A stretch of 61,468 nt of DNA from Alkalimonas sp. (lineage in GTDB: Bacteria; Pseudomonadota; Gammaproteobacteria; Enterobacterales; Alteromonadaceae), in the NCBI RefSeq assembly GCF_020831925.1, contig NZ_JAFIFQ010000017.1:1-61468 (forward strand). Direction: 5' to 3'. The position numbers were made by a program, and so were the translations under genes. This document shows, one piece after another, positions 48,762 to 59,631 of this stretch (positions are counted from its first letter, which is position 1; each line of letters opens with the position of its first letter). Under the pieces are notes generated by a model. The model did no database searches. It was not told the DNA's origin and saw only the letters and a list, made by a program, of their open reading frames with translations.

Positions 48762-50213
48762 ATGCAATATCGCTCCATTATCCGCATTCTGGGGTTACTG
48801 GTCGCTGTGTTCAGCGTCAGCATGCTGCCGCCGGCATTGGTATCGCTCTGGTATCAAGATGGCGCTGGCGTGCCTTTCCTGCTGTCCTTTGTCATTTGTG
48901 TCACGGCTGGCTTGCTAATTTGGTACCCCAACCGCAGTTATCAGCGCGATTTGAAAGTTCGTGATGGCTTTTTGATCGTGGTGATGTTCTGGCTGGTGCT
49001 CGGCGCCGTTGGTACCTTGCCGCTTTATTTATCGCCGGAAACCGGCATGAACCTGGCCGATGCTACTTTTGAGGCTTTCTCAGGTCTCACCACCACAGGG
49101 GCCACCGTACTGACTGGCATTGAAACCCTGCCGAAAGCCATTTTGTTTTATCGCCAGCAACTGCAATGGTTGGGCGGTATGGGGATCATCGTTTTGGCGG
49201 TGGCTATTCTGCCGATGCTGGGCGTTGGGGGCATGCAGCTGTACAAAGCGGAAACCCCCGGCCCGGTGAAAGACAACAAAGTTACACCGCGCATTGCCGA
49301 TACCGCCAAGCACCTGTGGTTGATTTATGTGGTACTTACCGTTAGCTGTGCGTTGGCCTATCGCCTGGCAGGCATGGGTTGGTTTGATGCGGTGGGGCAT
49401 TCGTTTTCTACCGTTGCTATCGGTGGTTTTTCTACCTACGATGCCAGCATTGGTCACTTCAACAGCAGTACTATCAATATCATCTGTGTGGTGTTTTTGT
49501 TGCTAAGTGCGCTGAACTACCCGCTGCATTTTGCCGCCATGCGCGGCAAAAATATTTTGACCTACTGGCGTGATCCCGAGCTTAGAGCCTTTTTGTTTAT
49601 TCAGGGCTCTTTGGTGCTGCTGATATTTATTGGTCTCTTGCGCAGCCAGGTGTACGACAGCACCTGGGAAGCTTTTGATCATGGTTTATTTCAGGCGGTT
49701 TCTATTTCAACTACAGCAGGCTTTGCCACAGATGGTTTTGCCTATTGGCCCTTGTATCTGCCGATTCTGTTGATTTTCTCCAGTTTTATTGGTGGCTGCG
49801 CCGGTTCGACCGGGGGCGGCATGAAGGTGGTGCGCGTGTTATTGCTGTTCTTGCAAGGCAAGCGGGAGCTGAACCGGCTGGTGCATCCGCGCGCCATCTA
49901 TAGCATTAAGCTGGGGCGTCGCGCGGTGCCAGATCGGGTGGTGGAGGCGGTCTGGGGCTTTTTTGCCGCTTACGCGCTAGTGTTTGTGATTATTATGCTG
50001 CTGCTGATTATGACCGGGCTGGACAATATGACGGCTTTTTCAGCCACGGCCGCTTGCCTGAATAACCTGGGGCCTGGCCTTGGCGATGTGGCGTCACACT
50101 TTGGTGATATCCCGGATGTGAGCAAGTACTTGTTGGTGATCGCAATGGTATTTGGCCGGTTGGAGATTTTCACCTTGCTGGTGCTCTTTACGCCGGCCTT
50201 CTGGAAAAACTAA
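48762..50213 (+). CDS. trkH: Trk potassium uptake channel TrkH
   Basis: Membrane channel subunit of the Trk K+ system; 483 residues and about ten membrane helices. Selectivity-filter-like pore loops are visible: FSGLTTTGATVL, FSTVAIGGFSTYD, VSISTTAGFATDG and ATAACLNNLGPGLG. It lies tail-to-tail with trkA, which encodes its NAD(H)-binding regulator, 11 bp away. Confidence 0.97.
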   Translation: MQYRSIIRILGLLVAVFSVSMLPPALVSLWYQDGAGVPFLLSFVICVTAGLLIWYPNRSYQRDLKVRDGFLIVVMFWLVLGAVGTLPLYLSPETGMNLADATFEAFSGLTTTGATVLTGIETLPKAILFYRQQLQWLGGMGIIVLAVAILPMLGVGGMQLYKAETPGPVKDNKVTPRIADTAKHLWLIYVVLTVSCALAYRLAGMGWFDAVGHSFSTVAIGGFSTYDASIGHFNSSTINIICVVFLLLSALNYPLHFAAMRGKNILTYWRDPELRAFLFIQGSLVLLIFIGLLRSQVYDSTWEAFDHGLFQAVSISTTAGFATDGFAYWPLYLPILLIFSSFIGGCAGSTGGGMKVVRVLLLFLQGKRELNRLVHPRAIYSIKLGRRAVPDRVVEAVWGFFAAYALVFVIIMLLLIMTGLDNMTAFSATAACLNNLGPGLGDVASHFGDIPDVSKYLLVIAMVFGRLEIFTLLVLFTPAFWKN

Positions 50214-50224
50214 CCGGGGGGGCG

Positions 50225-51601
50225 CTAAATAAAGATGGCGCTAACCTGGAACAGTTTTTCCACTTCACTGATGTGCTTTTTATCCACCAGAAACAGGATG
50301 ATGTGATCGTCGGTCTGAATGCGGATATGATCGTGGGCAATAATCACCTCATCGCCCCGCACAATAGCCCCTATGGTGGCGCCCGGCGGTAGTTTAATAT
50401 CGCCAATAGCGCGGCCAACCACCTTGGAAGTGGTTTCATCGCCATGGGCAATGGCCTCAATGGCTTCGGCCGCACCGCGGCGCAGTGAGTGGACATTGAC
50501 GATATCGCCACGGCGAATATGGGTTAGCAGCGCCGAAATAGTGGCCTGCTGCGGGGATACCGCAATATCGACTTCACCACCTTGCAGCAAATCGACATAA
50601 GCGCCGCGTTTAATCAGCACGATGGTTTTCTGGGCACCCATCCGTTTGGCCAGCATGGCCGACATAATATTGGCTTCGTCATCATTGGTGACAGCAATAA
50701 AGACATCGATTTGCTCGATGTTCTCTTCTTCTAGTAACTCGGGATCGGAGATATCGCCGACATAGACTAGCGTGTTGTCCAGCACGCCGGACAGAAATTC
50801 GGCCCGCTCTTTGCTGCGCTCAATCAGTTTGACGCTGTAATGGTTCTCCAGCGCTCGTGCCAGGCCATAGCCCACATTGCCGCCGCCGGCAATCATGATG
50901 CGGCGGTAGCTGCTTTCCAGCTTTTGCAGCTCGCTCATCACCACCCGGATATGCTTGGTGGCTGCCACGAAAAACACTTCGTCATCGGCTTCAATGACCG
51001 TGGTCCCCAATGGTTTGATCGAGGTGCCACGGCGATAAATGGCGGCAACCCGGGCATCAATATTGGGCATATGCACTCTCAGAGTCGATAGCGCGTGCCC
51101 AACCAGCATGCCACCATAATAGGCCCGTAAGCCAACCAGACTGACTTTACCCTGAGCAAATTCCACCACCTGCAGGGCGCCGGGGTAATCAATCAGCCGG
51201 CGGATGTAGTCGGTGACCAGAGTTTCCGGGGCAATAAAGTGATCGACCGGCATGTCTTCGCGGCGAAATAGTTGATCGCGGTATTTCAGGTATTGATTGC
51301 TACGAATGCGGGCAATTTTAAGCGGGGTATGAAAAATACTGTACGCGACCTGACAAGCGACGATATTGACTTCATCGCTGCTGGTAACGGCCACCAGCAT
51401 ATCGGCATCTTCGGCGCCGGCTTTTTTCAAAATGTCGGGGTGAGCACCATAGCCATGGATCACCTGCAAGTCGAAACGATCCTGCAATAACCGCAGTTTC
51501 TCCATATTGGTGTCGACTACGGTGATTTCATTCATTTCCCCAACCAGATTTTCTGCCAGGGTACCGCCGACCTGTCCTGCGCCAAGAATGATGATTTTCA
51601 T
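50225..51601 (-). CDS. trkA: Trk potassium uptake regulator TrkA
   Basis: Cytoplasmic gating protein of the Trk system; 458 residues with two RCK halves. Rossmann motifs are [13 protein letters not shown] at the N-terminus and [13 protein letters not shown] near 240, each followed by a small TrkA-C domain. The ATG overlaps the rsmB stop by 4 bp. It is last in def-fmt-rsmB-trkA, as in E. coli. Confidence 0.98.
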   Translation of the reverse strand: MKIIILGAGQVGGTLAENLVGEMNEITVVDTNMEKLRLLQDRFDLQVIHGYGAHPDILKKAGAEDADMLVAVTSSDEVNIVACQVAYSIFHTPLKIARIRSNQYLKYRDQLFRREDMPVDHFIAPETLVTDYIRRLIDYPGALQVVEFAQGKVSLVGLRAYYGGMLVGHALSTLRVHMPNIDARVAAIYRRGTSIKPLGTTVIEADDEVFFVAATKHIRVVMSELQKLESSYRRIMIAGGGNVGYGLARALENHYSVKLIERSKERAEFLSGVLDNTLVYVGDISDPELLEEENIEQIDVFIAVTNDDEANIMSAMLAKRMGAQKTIVLIKRGAYVDLLQGGEVDIAVSPQQATISALLTHIRRGDIVNVHSLRRGAAEAIEAIAHGDETTSKVVGRAIGDIKLPPGATIGAIVRGDEVIIAHDHIRIQTDDHIILFLVDKKHISEVEKLFQVSAIFI

Positions 51602-52905
51602 GAAGTTTGTTCTGCCTCAAGCCGTTTCATCACTTTAGCATAGAAAAAGCCATCCATCTGCTGCTGGCCGGGTAGGATTTGCCAGCTATTGGCGCTATCG
51701 TTTATCGGCAGTAGCTCGGCATCCGGGGTCTGCTGTAAAAAGTGCTGCATTTGCTGTTGATTCTCGGCGCTGAACACGCTGCAGGTTGCATAAAGCAAGA
51801 TGCCACCTGGTTTGAGAAGGGGCCAGAGCTGCTGGAGCATACGCGCCTGGATCCCGGTCAAAGCGGCAATATCGGATGCTTTACGCAGCCAGCGTATGTC
51901 CGGGTGGCGGCGAATCACGCCACTAGCCGAGCAGGGGGCATCCAGCAGGATGCGGTCAAAGCTTTCGCCATCCCACCATTGGTGCGGCTCGCTGGCATCG
52001 GCAGCCCGTACCTCTGCCTGATGCTGCAAACGTGCCAGGTTAGCGTGCACCCGCTCAAGACGGCTGGCATCGACATCCAGCGCCAGCACCCGGGCTTGAG
52101 GAGCCAACTCCAAAAGGTGACTGGTTTTACCGCCAGGCGCACAACAAGCATCCAGAATGCGTTGACCATTGGCTGGCTGAAGTAAATGTGCCGCGTATTG
52201 AGCAGCGCCATCCTGCACGGCAAACCAGCCTTGCTGATAGCCGGGCAGGCTGGTGATATCGCGGGCGTGTTCCAGCAAAATGGCTTCCGGCACATCGGCC
52301 AGAGGCTGTTGCCAGCCAATATCTTCCGCGCTAAGGGCGGCGGTAAAGTCGGTGACGGCGATCTGCTGTTGATTGACCCTGAGCCAAAGCGGCGCTTTTT
52401 GCTGGTTCGCCAGTAAGATGTCCTGCCATTGCTCCGGGTAGTCCTGCTGCAACTGCTGCACCAACCAGCCAGGATGGCTAAAGCGAATGGCCGGGGGCTG
52501 CTGATCAAATTGCAATAACTCCGGCCGCCGCTGCACTGAGCGCAGCACGCCGTTAATCAGACCGGTCATGGATTTGCCTTTTAGCTCCCGGGCACCATCG
52601 ACGGTTTCGCTGATGGCGGCATGATCCGGAATTCGGAGCCAGTGCAGCTGATAAATCCCGACATAGAGTAAAAACTGCAGGGGCCGGAGCTTTTTCACCA
52701 GCGGCTTATCCATCAGCTGACGACAGACATGATCCAACTGAGCCAGATGACGCAGCACACCGAAGCAGATCTCCTGTAGCAGCGCCTGATCTTTGCTGTC
52801 TGGCAATTGTTGCTGCGCTTTGGGCAGTACTTCGGATAACGAGCGCCCCTGATCGACGACCTGGTAACAGGATTGCGCTGCCAGCGCGCGCAGATTAACC
52901 GGCAT
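51598..52905 (-). CDS. rsmB: 16S rRNA (cytosine-C5) methyltransferase RsmB
   Basis: Methylates C967 of 16S rRNA; 435 residues. An N-terminal NusB-like helical domain ([20 protein letters not shown]) is followed by a SAM-dependent methyltransferase with [19 protein letters not shown] and [18 protein letters not shown]; the catalytic cysteine is in the APCS motif. It overlaps fmt by 11 bp and trkA by 4 bp. Confidence 0.97.
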   Translation of the reverse strand: MPVNLRALAAQSCYQVVDQGRSLSEVLPKAQQQLPDSKDQALLQEICFGVLRHLAQLDHVCRQLMDKPLVKKLRPLQFLLYVGIYQLHWLRIPDHAAISETVDGARELKGKSMTGLINGVLRSVQRRPELLQFDQQPPAIRFSHPGWLVQQLQQDYPEQWQDILLANQQKAPLWLRVNQQQIAVTDFTAALSAEDIGWQQPLADVPEAILLEHARDITSLPGYQQGWFAVQDGAAQYAAHLLQPANGQRILDACCAPGGKTSHLLELAPQARVLALDVDASRLERVHANLARLQHQAEVRAADASEPHQWWDGESFDRILLDAPCSASGVIRRHPDIRWLRKASDIAALTGIQARMLQQLWPLLKPGGILLYATCSVFSAENQQQMQHFLQQTPDAELLPINDSANSWQILPGQQQMDGFFYAKVMKRLEAEQTS

Positions 52906-53872
52906 TGTTTGCTTGACTAGTGCTGGCTTGGATCAGACTGCCGACCTGAAACCAGTCGGCGCGGCCATTCAGAAAGTCGGCGATGGCCATGGGTTTCTTG
53001 CCGGCAGGCTGCAGCTTGGTGATTACCAGCACATCTTCGGCAGTGGCAATCTTAAGACCCTGGCGGTTCAGTGCTAGGATCTGGCCAGGTGGTGCTTGCT
53101 CAACCGTTGGCTCTATCTGTGCCGCCAGCACCTTGATGCGGTGGGCACCATGTGCCAGCATACTGATAGGCCAGGGGTTAAATGCACGAATTTCCCGTTC
53201 CAGCTGAGCTGCAGTTTTGTCAAAATCCAGTTCGGCTTCGTCTTTGCTGAGTTTCGCTGCATAGCAAGCCTGGCGCTCATCCTGCACTTCAGCTTTTTGT
53301 TGCAAGGCGGGTAAGTCATCCAGAGCGCTTAGCAGGGCTTGTGGGCCAAGCTCTGCTAATTTTCCATACAGGCTGGCGCTGGTATCCTGATCACTGATGG
53401 CACAAGCCACTTTGCTCAGCATGGCGCCGGTATCCAACCCCTTATCCATTTGCATAATGGTAATGCCGGTTTGATGATCGCCGGCCCAGATAGCGCGTTG
53501 AATAGGCGCAGCACCGCGCCAGCGTGGCAGCAAAGAGCCGTGCACATTGATGCAACCAAGACGGGGCGTATCCAGCACAGCTTGAGGCAGTAACAGGCCA
53601 TAGGCCACCACCACCATAACATCAGCATTCAGCTCTGCCAGTTGTTGCTGTGCCGCCGGATCTTTGAAGTTGGCTGGTTGAAAGACCGGTATTTGGTGCT
53701 GCTGTGCCAGTTGTTTGACCGGGCTGGCCGTAAGTTGCTGGCCGCGACCAGCTGGGCGGTCTGGTTGGGTATAAGCCGCCAGGATTTGGTGATCGCTGTC
53801 AAGCAATGCTTTCAGGTGCTCGGCAGCAAAGTCGGGGGTGCCGGCAAAAACTATTCGCAGTGGGGCAGTCAC
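52895..53872 (-). CDS. fmt: Methionyl-tRNA formyltransferase
   Basis: Adds the formyl group to initiator Met-tRNA; 325 residues. The N-terminal domain opens [19 protein letters not shown] and has the signature [20 protein letters not shown]-terminal OB-fold tRNA-binding domain follows. It is 13 bp after def, whose product removes the same formyl group after translation. Confidence 0.98.
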   Translation of the reverse strand: MTAPLRIVFAGTPDFAAEHLKALLDSDHQILAAYTQPDRPAGRGQQLTASPVKQLAQQHQIPVFQPANFKDPAAQQQLAELNADVMVVVAYGLLLPQAVLDTPRLGCINVHGSLLPRWRGAAPIQRAIWAGDHQTGITIMQMDKGLDTGAMLSKVACAISDQDTSASLYGKLAELGPQALLSALDDLPALQQKAEVQDERQACYAAKLSKDEAELDFDKTAAQLEREIRAFNPWPISMLAHGAHRIKVLAAQIEPTVEQAPPGQILALNRQGLKIATAEDVLVITKLQPAGKKPMAIADFLNGRADWFQVGSLIQASTSQANNAG

Positions 53873-53885
53873 AATCTATCCTGTG

Positions 53886-54410
53886 TTAGAGGGCGTGGCG
53901 GGCAGCCAGCCGGGCTTCTTTTTCCAGCTTTTTGCGGATCCGATCCCGTTTTAACGGCGACAGGTAATCAATAAAAAGTTTGCCCATTAAATGATCCAGT
54001 TCGTGCTGGATACAAATAGCCAATAAACCATCGGCTTGCAGCTCGAACCAGTCACCATTGGCATGTTGCGCCTTAACGGTAACTTCCGCCGCACGCTCTA
54101 CTTTGGCGTAACTATTCGGTACAGACAGACAGCCTTCTTCGTAGGTGGTATCGCCACCTTTGCTGATAATTTCCGGGTTAATCAGCACCAAAGGATCATC
54201 CCGCTGCTCTGAGACATCAATCACCACCACCCGGACGTGACGATCAACTTGCGTTGCCGCCAATCCGATGCCATTCTCATCATACATGGTTTCCAGCATG
54301 TCGTTGACAAGCTGCTGAATTTCAGGAGTAATCTCTGCAACCGGCTTGGCGACGGTTCGCAGTCTGTCGTCGGGAAAATGCAACACTCGTAGTACGCTCA
54401 TAGGCTCCAC
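53886..54410 (-). CDS. def: Peptide deformylase
   Basis: Removes the N-formyl group from new proteins; 174 residues. All three family motifs are intact: [18 protein letters not shown] and the metal-binding [11 protein letters not shown]. It is the first gene of the operon def-fmt-rsmB-trkA. The divergent neighbour is the LysM gene. Confidence 0.98.
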   Translation of the reverse strand: MEPMSVLRVLHFPDDRLRTVAKPVAEITPEIQQLVNDMLETMYDENGIGLAATQVDRHVRVVVIDVSEQRDDPLVLINPEIISKGGDTTYEEGCLSVPNSYAKVERAAEVTVKAQHANGDWFELQADGLLAICIQHELDHLMGKLFIDYLSPLKRDRIRKKLEKEARLAARHAL

Positions 54411-54524
54411 AAATACTATGCTTAAAGGAAATAACTGTGCTAAGGTCTAATTTTAGCCATTAATGTGCGCAATGAACAGCTTCGTCTGTCATAATTACAA
54501 CAAGATCACGCTGGGGATGCTGGC

Positions 54525-55625
54525 ATGTTAAAACCTGTCCTTAACTTTTTAGCGCTTTGCGCTTTCTGCTTTGCTGTTACCGCTGCTGCTGATGTGCTGC
54601 AGGTGCGTGAGGATGCACCAGAGCGCTATGTGGTGAAAAAAGGCGATACCCTTTGGGATATTTCAGCAATTTATCTCAGTCAGCCTTGGCGTTGGCCACA
54701 GCTGTGGCGAATGAACCCACAAATCGAAAACCCACATTTGATTTTCCCCGGTGATGTACTTCGGCTGATTTATGATGCTGATGGTCGGCCGATGCTGGTG
54801 CGTGATGAGCGGGTCCGCCGATTATCGCCGCACACTCGGGTCACCGACACTCAGCCGGATGCAATCACCACATTGCCGCTGGCGATGATCCGACCGTTTC
54901 TGGCGCATGATCAGTTACTAAGCGCCTCGGCGCTGGAAGGCAAACCTTATATTCTTGGCGCCAGCAGCAATGTGAAAAATGCCACTGTAGGTCATACGTT
55001 GTATGCCAGAGGTGAGCTGGAGCCTGGAAAAGGCTATGCCATTTATCGGAAAGGGCGGCCTTACATCGATCCGGAAACGGGTGATAATCTGGGTTATGCC
55101 ATGACGCTGGTTGCGACCAGCCGGGCTTTTCGGGCTGGTAATGCCGAGCGCAGTGAACCAGCTTCCTTGCACATTTTGGATGTAAAACGGGAAATCCGGC
55201 AGGGTGATCTTGTATTGCCTGCCATTGATAGTGAGTCGTTGCCGGCTTATTTTCATATGAGCCGACCAGAGCAGGAGCTCAATGGCTTGATTATTGATAC
55301 CACCTCCAAGCTGCGAGAGTTTTCAAAGTGGGATATTGTGATCATTAATCGTGGCGCAAGCGATCAGCTAAAGCCAGGACATATGCTGGATATCCTGCGG
55401 CCTTCCCCGACCGTAGTGGACAGTCGAAATGGCCAGCCGGTCTATCTGGAAGACTCCAGCCGTTATCAGCGTTTAGCCAGTAATTTCGGTCATGAACAAA
55501 TCAAAATGCCGCGAGAAAGAGTCGGTCATTTAATGGTCTTCAAGGTGACAGAGCAAGCCAGCTTTGCCATTGTCACGGATACCTATCGGCCGGTGAGGGT
55601 AGGCGATCATATCGTTAGCCCCTAG
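54525..55625 (+). CDS. LysM-domain envelope protein
   Basis: 366 residues: signal peptide (MLKPVLNFLALCAFCFAVTAAA), then a LysM domain (about 33-83: YVVKKGDTLWDISAIYLSQP...NPHLIFPGDVLRL). LysM binds peptidoglycan. The long C-terminal part has no motif I know. This gene is often found between def and dprA in Gammaproteobacteria; its function there is not established. It is followed 42 bp later by dprA. Confidence 0.88.
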   Translation: MLKPVLNFLALCAFCFAVTAAADVLQVREDAPERYVVKKGDTLWDISAIYLSQPWRWPQLWRMNPQIENPHLIFPGDVLRLIYDADGRPMLVRDERVRRLSPHTRVTDTQPDAITTLPLAMIRPFLAHDQLLSASALEGKPYILGASSNVKNATVGHTLYARGELEPGKGYAIYRKGRPYIDPETGDNLGYAMTLVATSRAFRAGNAERSEPASLHILDVKREIRQGDLVLPAIDSESLPAYFHMSRPEQELNGLIIDTTSKLREFSKWDIVIINRGASDQLKPGHMLDILRPSPTVVDSRNGQPVYLEDSSRYQRLASNFGHEQIKMPRERVGHLMVFKVTEQASFAIVTDTYRPVRVGDHIVSP

Positions 55626-55667
55626 CGTTTTTTTCCAGTGAGTTTTTAATGCGATAGGGAATCTATC

Positions 55668-56753
55668 ATGGAAGATAGACTGCATTATCTGGTGTTGGCT
55701 CAGGCTGGCATCAATGGTTATCACCTGCAGCGGCTGGCACCGCATTGCACTCTTGCTGAGCTTTGCCGACAACCAGCCAGTACTTTACGCCAATTGGGCC
55801 TGACTGAACGTCAGGCCTCTGGGATACAAAAACCAGATCCCGCTTTATTACGGCAAGCCGAACGCTGGCTGCTGCAAAGTGAACTGCATCAGCTGATTGG
55901 CTATGAAGATCCGCGTTATCCTGCTTTGCTCAAACAAAGTCGACAGCCTCCTGTTTTGCTTTTTGTCGCTGGCAATCCAGCTTTACTCAGTCAGCCTCAA
56001 ATTGCCATTGTTGGCAGTCGTCAGCCTAGCCCTACCGGCAAAAAAACCGCGCATCAATTTGCCGCCGAGTTGGTGCGGCAGGGTTATGTGATCACCAGTG
56101 GCATGGCGCGAGGCATCGACAGCTGTGCCCATCAAGGCGCTTTGTCGCTAGATGGGCCAACCATAGCTGTGTTGGGCCATGGTTTGTCACGGGTCTATCC
56201 TAAGTCCAATCAGGCTTTGGCTGCACAGATTGTGCAGCAAGGTGCCCTGGTGTCAGAGTATTTCCCTGAGGTGGATGCCAGGCCAGCACATTTTCCGCAG
56301 CGAAATCGCATTGTGGTGGGCCTGTCGCAAGGAACTTTGGTGGTGGAAGCGGCGCTAAAAAGTGGCTCCTTGATTAGTGCGCATTTGGCGGTGGAAGCCA
56401 ATCGGGATGTATTTGCTATCCCAGGCTCGATCTACCACCCGCAATCTGCTGGCTGCCATGCTCTGATCCAGCAAGGGGCTAAATTAACCACCTGTGTTGC
56501 CGATATTTTGGAAGAATGGACTTTTTTCGCAAAATCGGGTCTAAAACAGCAGCAAAGTGAAAAAAACTCAACGCCGGACTTGTTCGATGACACTTTGTTA
56601 GCTAACGTAGGAGATGAAGCTACTGCGGTTGATCAGATCGCAGAACGGTCTCAACTGTCGGTGGCGGATACGACCATTGCTTTGCTGCAGCTTGAGCTGG
56701 CAGGTCTGGTGGCAGTAGTGCCTGGTGGCTACATCAGAGTGAGGAGTACCTAA
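55668..56753 (+). CDS. dprA: DNA processing protein DprA
   Basis: Single-stranded-DNA-binding protein that loads RecA during natural transformation (also called Smf); 361 residues. The Rossmann core has [31 protein letters not shown] and [12 protein letters not shown]-terminal winged-helix-like domain ([10 protein letters not shown]-type) follows. Its presence does not by itself show competence. smg starts 2 bp downstream. Confidence 0.95.
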   Translation: MEDRLHYLVLAQAGINGYHLQRLAPHCTLAELCRQPASTLRQLGLTERQASGIQKPDPALLRQAERWLLQSELHQLIGYEDPRYPALLKQSRQPPVLLFVAGNPALLSQPQIAIVGSRQPSPTGKKTAHQFAAELVRQGYVITSGMARGIDSCAHQGALSLDGPTIAVLGHGLSRVYPKSNQALAAQIVQQGALVSEYFPEVDARPAHFPQRNRIVVGLSQGTLVVEAALKSGSLISAHLAVEANRDVFAIPGSIYHPQSAGCHALIQQGAKLTTCVADILEEWTFFAKSGLKQQQSEKNSTPDLFDDTLLANVGDEATAVDQIAERSQLSVADTTIALLQLELAGLVAVVPGGYIRVRST

Positions 56754-56755
56754 GT

Positions 56756-57229
56756 ATGTTTGATATCCTCGTTTACCTGTTCGAAAACTACATCCACAAT
56801 GAATCGGAAATTTATGCGGATCGTGCTGACCTGACCAAAGAGCTCAGCCTGGCCGGTTTTCATGATGACGATATTTTCCGGGCTTTGCAGTGGCTCGATA
56901 GTCTCTCCAAACTGCAGGAAAGTCATGTTAAGCCCTATCTGACCAAGTTGACGGTCAGCTCTGTCCGTATCTATACGGTGGAAGAGAGTCGCAAGCTGGA
57001 TGCGCAGTGCCGGGGTTTTCTGATGTTCCTGGAGCAAATCAATGTGCTGGATGCCAGCACCCGTGAGATGGTACTGGATCGGGTGATGGACCTGGATGGC
57101 CAGAGCATTTGCCTGGACGATCTGAAGTGGGTGGTACTGATGGTGTTGTTTAATGTACCCGGCCGGGAAAGCGCTTATGCTCAGATGGAAGATCTGATCT
57201 TTGACGAGCCTGACGGCCAGCTGCACTGA
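56756..57229 (+). CDS. smg: DUF494 family protein Smg
   Basis: 157 residues, opening [35 protein letters not shown], characteristic of the Smg/DUF494 family, whose function is unknown. It is mostly helical and has no signal or membrane segment. It lies 2 bp after dprA, the conserved E. coli order dprA-smg-yrdD. Confidence 0.95.
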   Translation: MFDILVYLFENYIHNESEIYADRADLTKELSLAGFHDDDIFRALQWLDSLSKLQESHVKPYLTKLTVSSVRIYTVEESRKLDAQCRGFLMFLEQINVLDASTREMVLDRVMDLDGQSICLDDLKWVVLMVLFNVPGRESAYAQMEDLIFDEPDGQLH

Positions 57230-57305
57230 TAGTCATGGCTTGGTTGGGTCCGGCCTAAGGTTATGGCATACTGGCTACCTTCGTTTAAAGTTGGTAGCCT
57301 GAGCT

Positions 57306-57860
57306 ATGTCGTCGCCTTCCGATCCACTGTTCAAACTGCCTCAGCATCAGGGCGACTGCCCTTTGTGCCAACATCCGTTGCAGATCAAATCTGGCAAAAG
57401 TGGCCCTTTTCTTGGTTGCAGCAATTATCCGACCTGTCATTACCTCAAGCCCCTGCACGAACATGAGCACAGCCTGGTTAAAGTGTTGCCACACGAGCCT
57501 TGCCCAAGCTGCGGCCAGCCGCTGGCGGTAAAAAATGGGCGTTATGGCATGTTTATCGGTTGCAGCAATTACCCGGCATGTGACTTTGTGGTGCATGAAG
57601 AGGCTACGCAAACCGAGCAGTTTGACTGCCCGGCCTGCAAAAAGGGCCAGTTGGTGGAGCGCATCAGCAAGTACGGCAAGCACTTTTATGGCTGCAACTG
57701 TTACCCCAAATGCAAGTTCTTACTCAATGAGCAGCCTGTGGCTGGTTCCTGTCAGCGCTGCAACTATCCCTTGTTGGTGCGTAAGCAAACGGCAAAAGGC
57801 GATAAGCTACTCTGCGCTGACAAGAGCTGCCAGGCTGAGCAGCAGGGCCTGCCTGGCTAG
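57306..57860 (+). CDS. yrdD: Topoisomerase-type zinc-ribbon protein YrdD
   Basis: 184 residues made of four zinc ribbons related to the C-terminal repeats of topoisomerase I: CPLC...CSNYPTC, CPSC...CSNYPAC, CPAC...CNCYPKC and CQRC...CADKSC. The YPxC core repeats in the first three, while the fourth is divergent. It probably binds single-stranded DNA or RNA; that role is inferred from the family. The stop is followed by repeat copy B and convergent purK. Confidence 0.9.
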   Translation: MSSPSDPLFKLPQHQGDCPLCQHPLQIKSGKSGPFLGCSNYPTCHYLKPLHEHEHSLVKVLPHEPCPSCGQPLAVKNGRYGMFIGCSNYPACDFVVHEEATQTEQFDCPACKKGQLVERISKYGKHFYGCNCYPKCKFLLNEQPVAGSCQRCNYPLLVRKQTAKGDKLLCADKSCQAEQQGLPG

Positions 57861-57866
57861 TTATCA

Positions 57867-57927
57867 TCCTGAAACGGCATTCATGCAGCTGAGCTAGTGC
57901 TCTCCTCTTTGGAAGGGGCTAGCTAAT
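57867..57927. repeat. Intergenic palindromic repeat, copy B
   Basis: 57867-57899 is 27/33 identical to 14965-14997, and AGCTAG (57892-57897) pairs with CTAGCT (57919-57924). As in copy A, the final serine codon and TAG stop of the minus-strand gene (here purK) form the right arm. It lies between convergent yrdD and purK. The middle (CTCTCC...GGAAGG) differs from copy A. Confidence 0.65.
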
Positions 57928-59058
57928 GCGGCTTTGCATTTGCGCCAGTTCCGGGAAGTCTTCTGCTGGTAGCAGGGCGATCAGCTGGGCAAAATGCTGC
58001 GCCAAGGCATCGGCCGAATCCGCAGCCAGGTTGATATGGCCCATTTTGCGGCCAGGCCGTGGTGCTTTGCCATACCAGTGCAGATGGAGCCCCGGAATGC
58101 CCAGCACGCAATCAGGTAATTGGTCCAGCCCCAGAATATTGACCATCAGGGTTGGGCGCAATAAGCTGGTGTCACCCAGCGGTAAGCCACAAACAGCGCG
58201 GATATGGTTGGCGAACTGACTGGTATCCGCTCCTTGTTGGCTCCAGTGGCCGGAATTATGCACCCGTGGCGCTATTTCATTGACCAGCAGTCGATCGGCA
58301 ACGGCAAAAAACTCAATCGCCAGCACACCGACATAATCCAGTTCACTGGCCAGTGACTGAAACATGCGCTCTGCCTGAGCCTGCAGCGGGTGAGCCGATC
58401 GCGGCAGTGACACACTGAGTACACCGTTGACATGATGGTTCTCGGTCAGCGGGTAATAGACGCACTGACCATCCTTGCCGCGGGCTCCGACCAGAGAGAC
58501 TTCGTAATCAAAGGGAATAAACTGTTCGGCCACAATGCCTTGTTTGGCTTTTTTCGAGGCTTGCTTTAGAAACTGCGCAACCTCTGCCCACACCGTATCG
58601 AGTTGCTCAATCTGCTTTAAGCGCCATTGGCCCTTGCCATCGTAGCCTTCCAGCGCACTTTTTAGCACCAGTGGCAGACCTAGTTGTTGCACAGCCTCTT
58701 CCAGCTCAGCTTTGCTGTGAACTTCAGCATAAGCGGCACTGGCGACCCCGGCTTGTTGCAATAAAGCTTTCTCGATGCGGCGATCGCCACCGGATAAAAT
58801 GGCGCGACTGCCAGGCAGGAATTTTCCACTTTGCTCACAAGGCTCTAGTACTGCCAGGGGAATATGCTCAAATTCAGCCGTGACTACATCGGCATCACGC
58901 AGCGCCTGTTGCAAGCCTTCGCCCAATACCTGCTGATTAATAGGATCGACTATCTGATCGCTGCGCACATCAAAAGCCTGCACCTCAATGTTGAGCGGGA
59001 TGGCTTCCAGCGCCATCATTCGGGCCAATTGGCCTGCACCTAGAACCAGTACCCGCAT
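57919..59058 (-). CDS. purK: 5-(carboxyamino)imidazole ribonucleotide synthase
   Basis: ATP- and bicarbonate-dependent enzyme of purine synthesis that converts AIR to N5-CAIR; 379 residues. It opens VLVLGAGQLARMMALEA. The ATP-grasp core has KSALEGYDGKGQWRL and FEFAVADRLLVNEIAPRVHNSGHWS-type motifs. Its ATG overlaps the purE stop by 1 bp (TGATG). Its 3' end, Ser-stop, is part of repeat copy B. Confidence 0.97.
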   Translation of the reverse strand: MRVLVLGAGQLARMMALEAIPLNIEVQAFDVRSDQIVDPINQQVLGEGLQQALRDADVVTAEFEHIPLAVLEPCEQSGKFLPGSRAILSGGDRRIEKALLQQAGVASAAYAEVHSKAELEEAVQQLGLPLVLKSALEGYDGKGQWRLKQIEQLDTVWAEVAQFLKQASKKAKQGIVAEQFIPFDYEVSLVGARGKDGQCVYYPLTENHHVNGVLSVSLPRSAHPLQAQAERMFQSLASELDYVGVLAIEFFAVADRLLVNEIAPRVHNSGHWSQQGADTSQFANHIRAVCGLPLGDTSLLRPTLMVNILGLDQLPDCVLGIPGLHLHWYGKAPRPGRKMGHINLAADSADALAQHFAQLIALLPAEDFPELAQMQSRIS

Positions 59059-59546
59059 CAGGACAGCTCCGACGGGTCAGGCTGGCTGAGCACGGTTTCA
59101 GTTTGCTGTTGACGGAAAGCATCGATTTTTTGCATCAAAGCAGGATCCTGAGTTGCCAGCATCTGAGCTGCCAGCAGGCCGGCATTAGCGGCACCGGCAT
59201 CACCAATCGCCAGAGTACCGACAGCAACGCCTTTTGGCATTTGCACAATCGATAGCAAAGAATCCAGTCCTTTCAGGGCTTTGGACTGCACTGGCACGCC
59301 CAGTACTGGCAAGCTGGTAAAGGCCGCTGTCATACCAGGCAGGTGAGCTGCACCGCCAGCACCGGCAATAATGACTTTCAGGCCACGCTCAGCAGCGCCG
59401 GAAGCATAGTCAGCCAGTAGTTGTGGTGTGCGATGGGCAGAGACCACCTTGGTTTCGTAAGCTATGCCAAAATGATCCAGCATATCAGCTGCATGCTTCA
59501 TGGTCGGCCAGTCCGACGTCGAGCCCATGATAATCCCAACCAGCAT
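59058..59546 (-). CDS. purE: N5-CAIR mutase PurE
   Basis: Catalytic subunit that turns N5-CAIR into CAIR in purine synthesis; 162 residues, class I. Motifs: [23 protein letters not shown] and [10 protein letters not shown]. It is the first gene of purE-purK. No clear PurR operator was found. Confidence 0.97.
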   Translation of the reverse strand: MLVGIIMGSTSDWPTMKHAADMLDHFGIAYETKVVSAHRTPQLLADYASGAAERGLKVIIAGAGGAAHLPGMTAAFTSLPVLGVPVQSKALKGLDSLLSIVQMPKGVAVGTLAIGDAGAANAGLLAAQMLATQDPALMQKIDAFRQQQTETVLSQPDPSELS

Positions 59547-59591
59547 TGGTATTTCCTTCTGAAGAGAATGAAGTGTGTTCGCGAAAGCGCT

Positions 59592-59621
59592 ATTATAGCG
59601 GCAACTGACCCCGAATTAAAT
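59592..59621 (-). promoter_or_regulatory. Possible purEK promoter
   Basis: On the minus strand a perfect TATAAT -10 (59592-59597) lies 46 bp before the purE ATG. The best -35 near 59615-59620 is only TTTAAT, so an activator or a weak promoter is likely. Confidence 0.35.
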
Positions 59622-59631
59622 TTTTACTGAA

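Noticed and set aside
59575-59600. PurR operator before purE
   Set aside because: TTCGCGAAAGCGC near the promoter resembles part of a PurR half-site but does not fit the full 16-bp palindrome.
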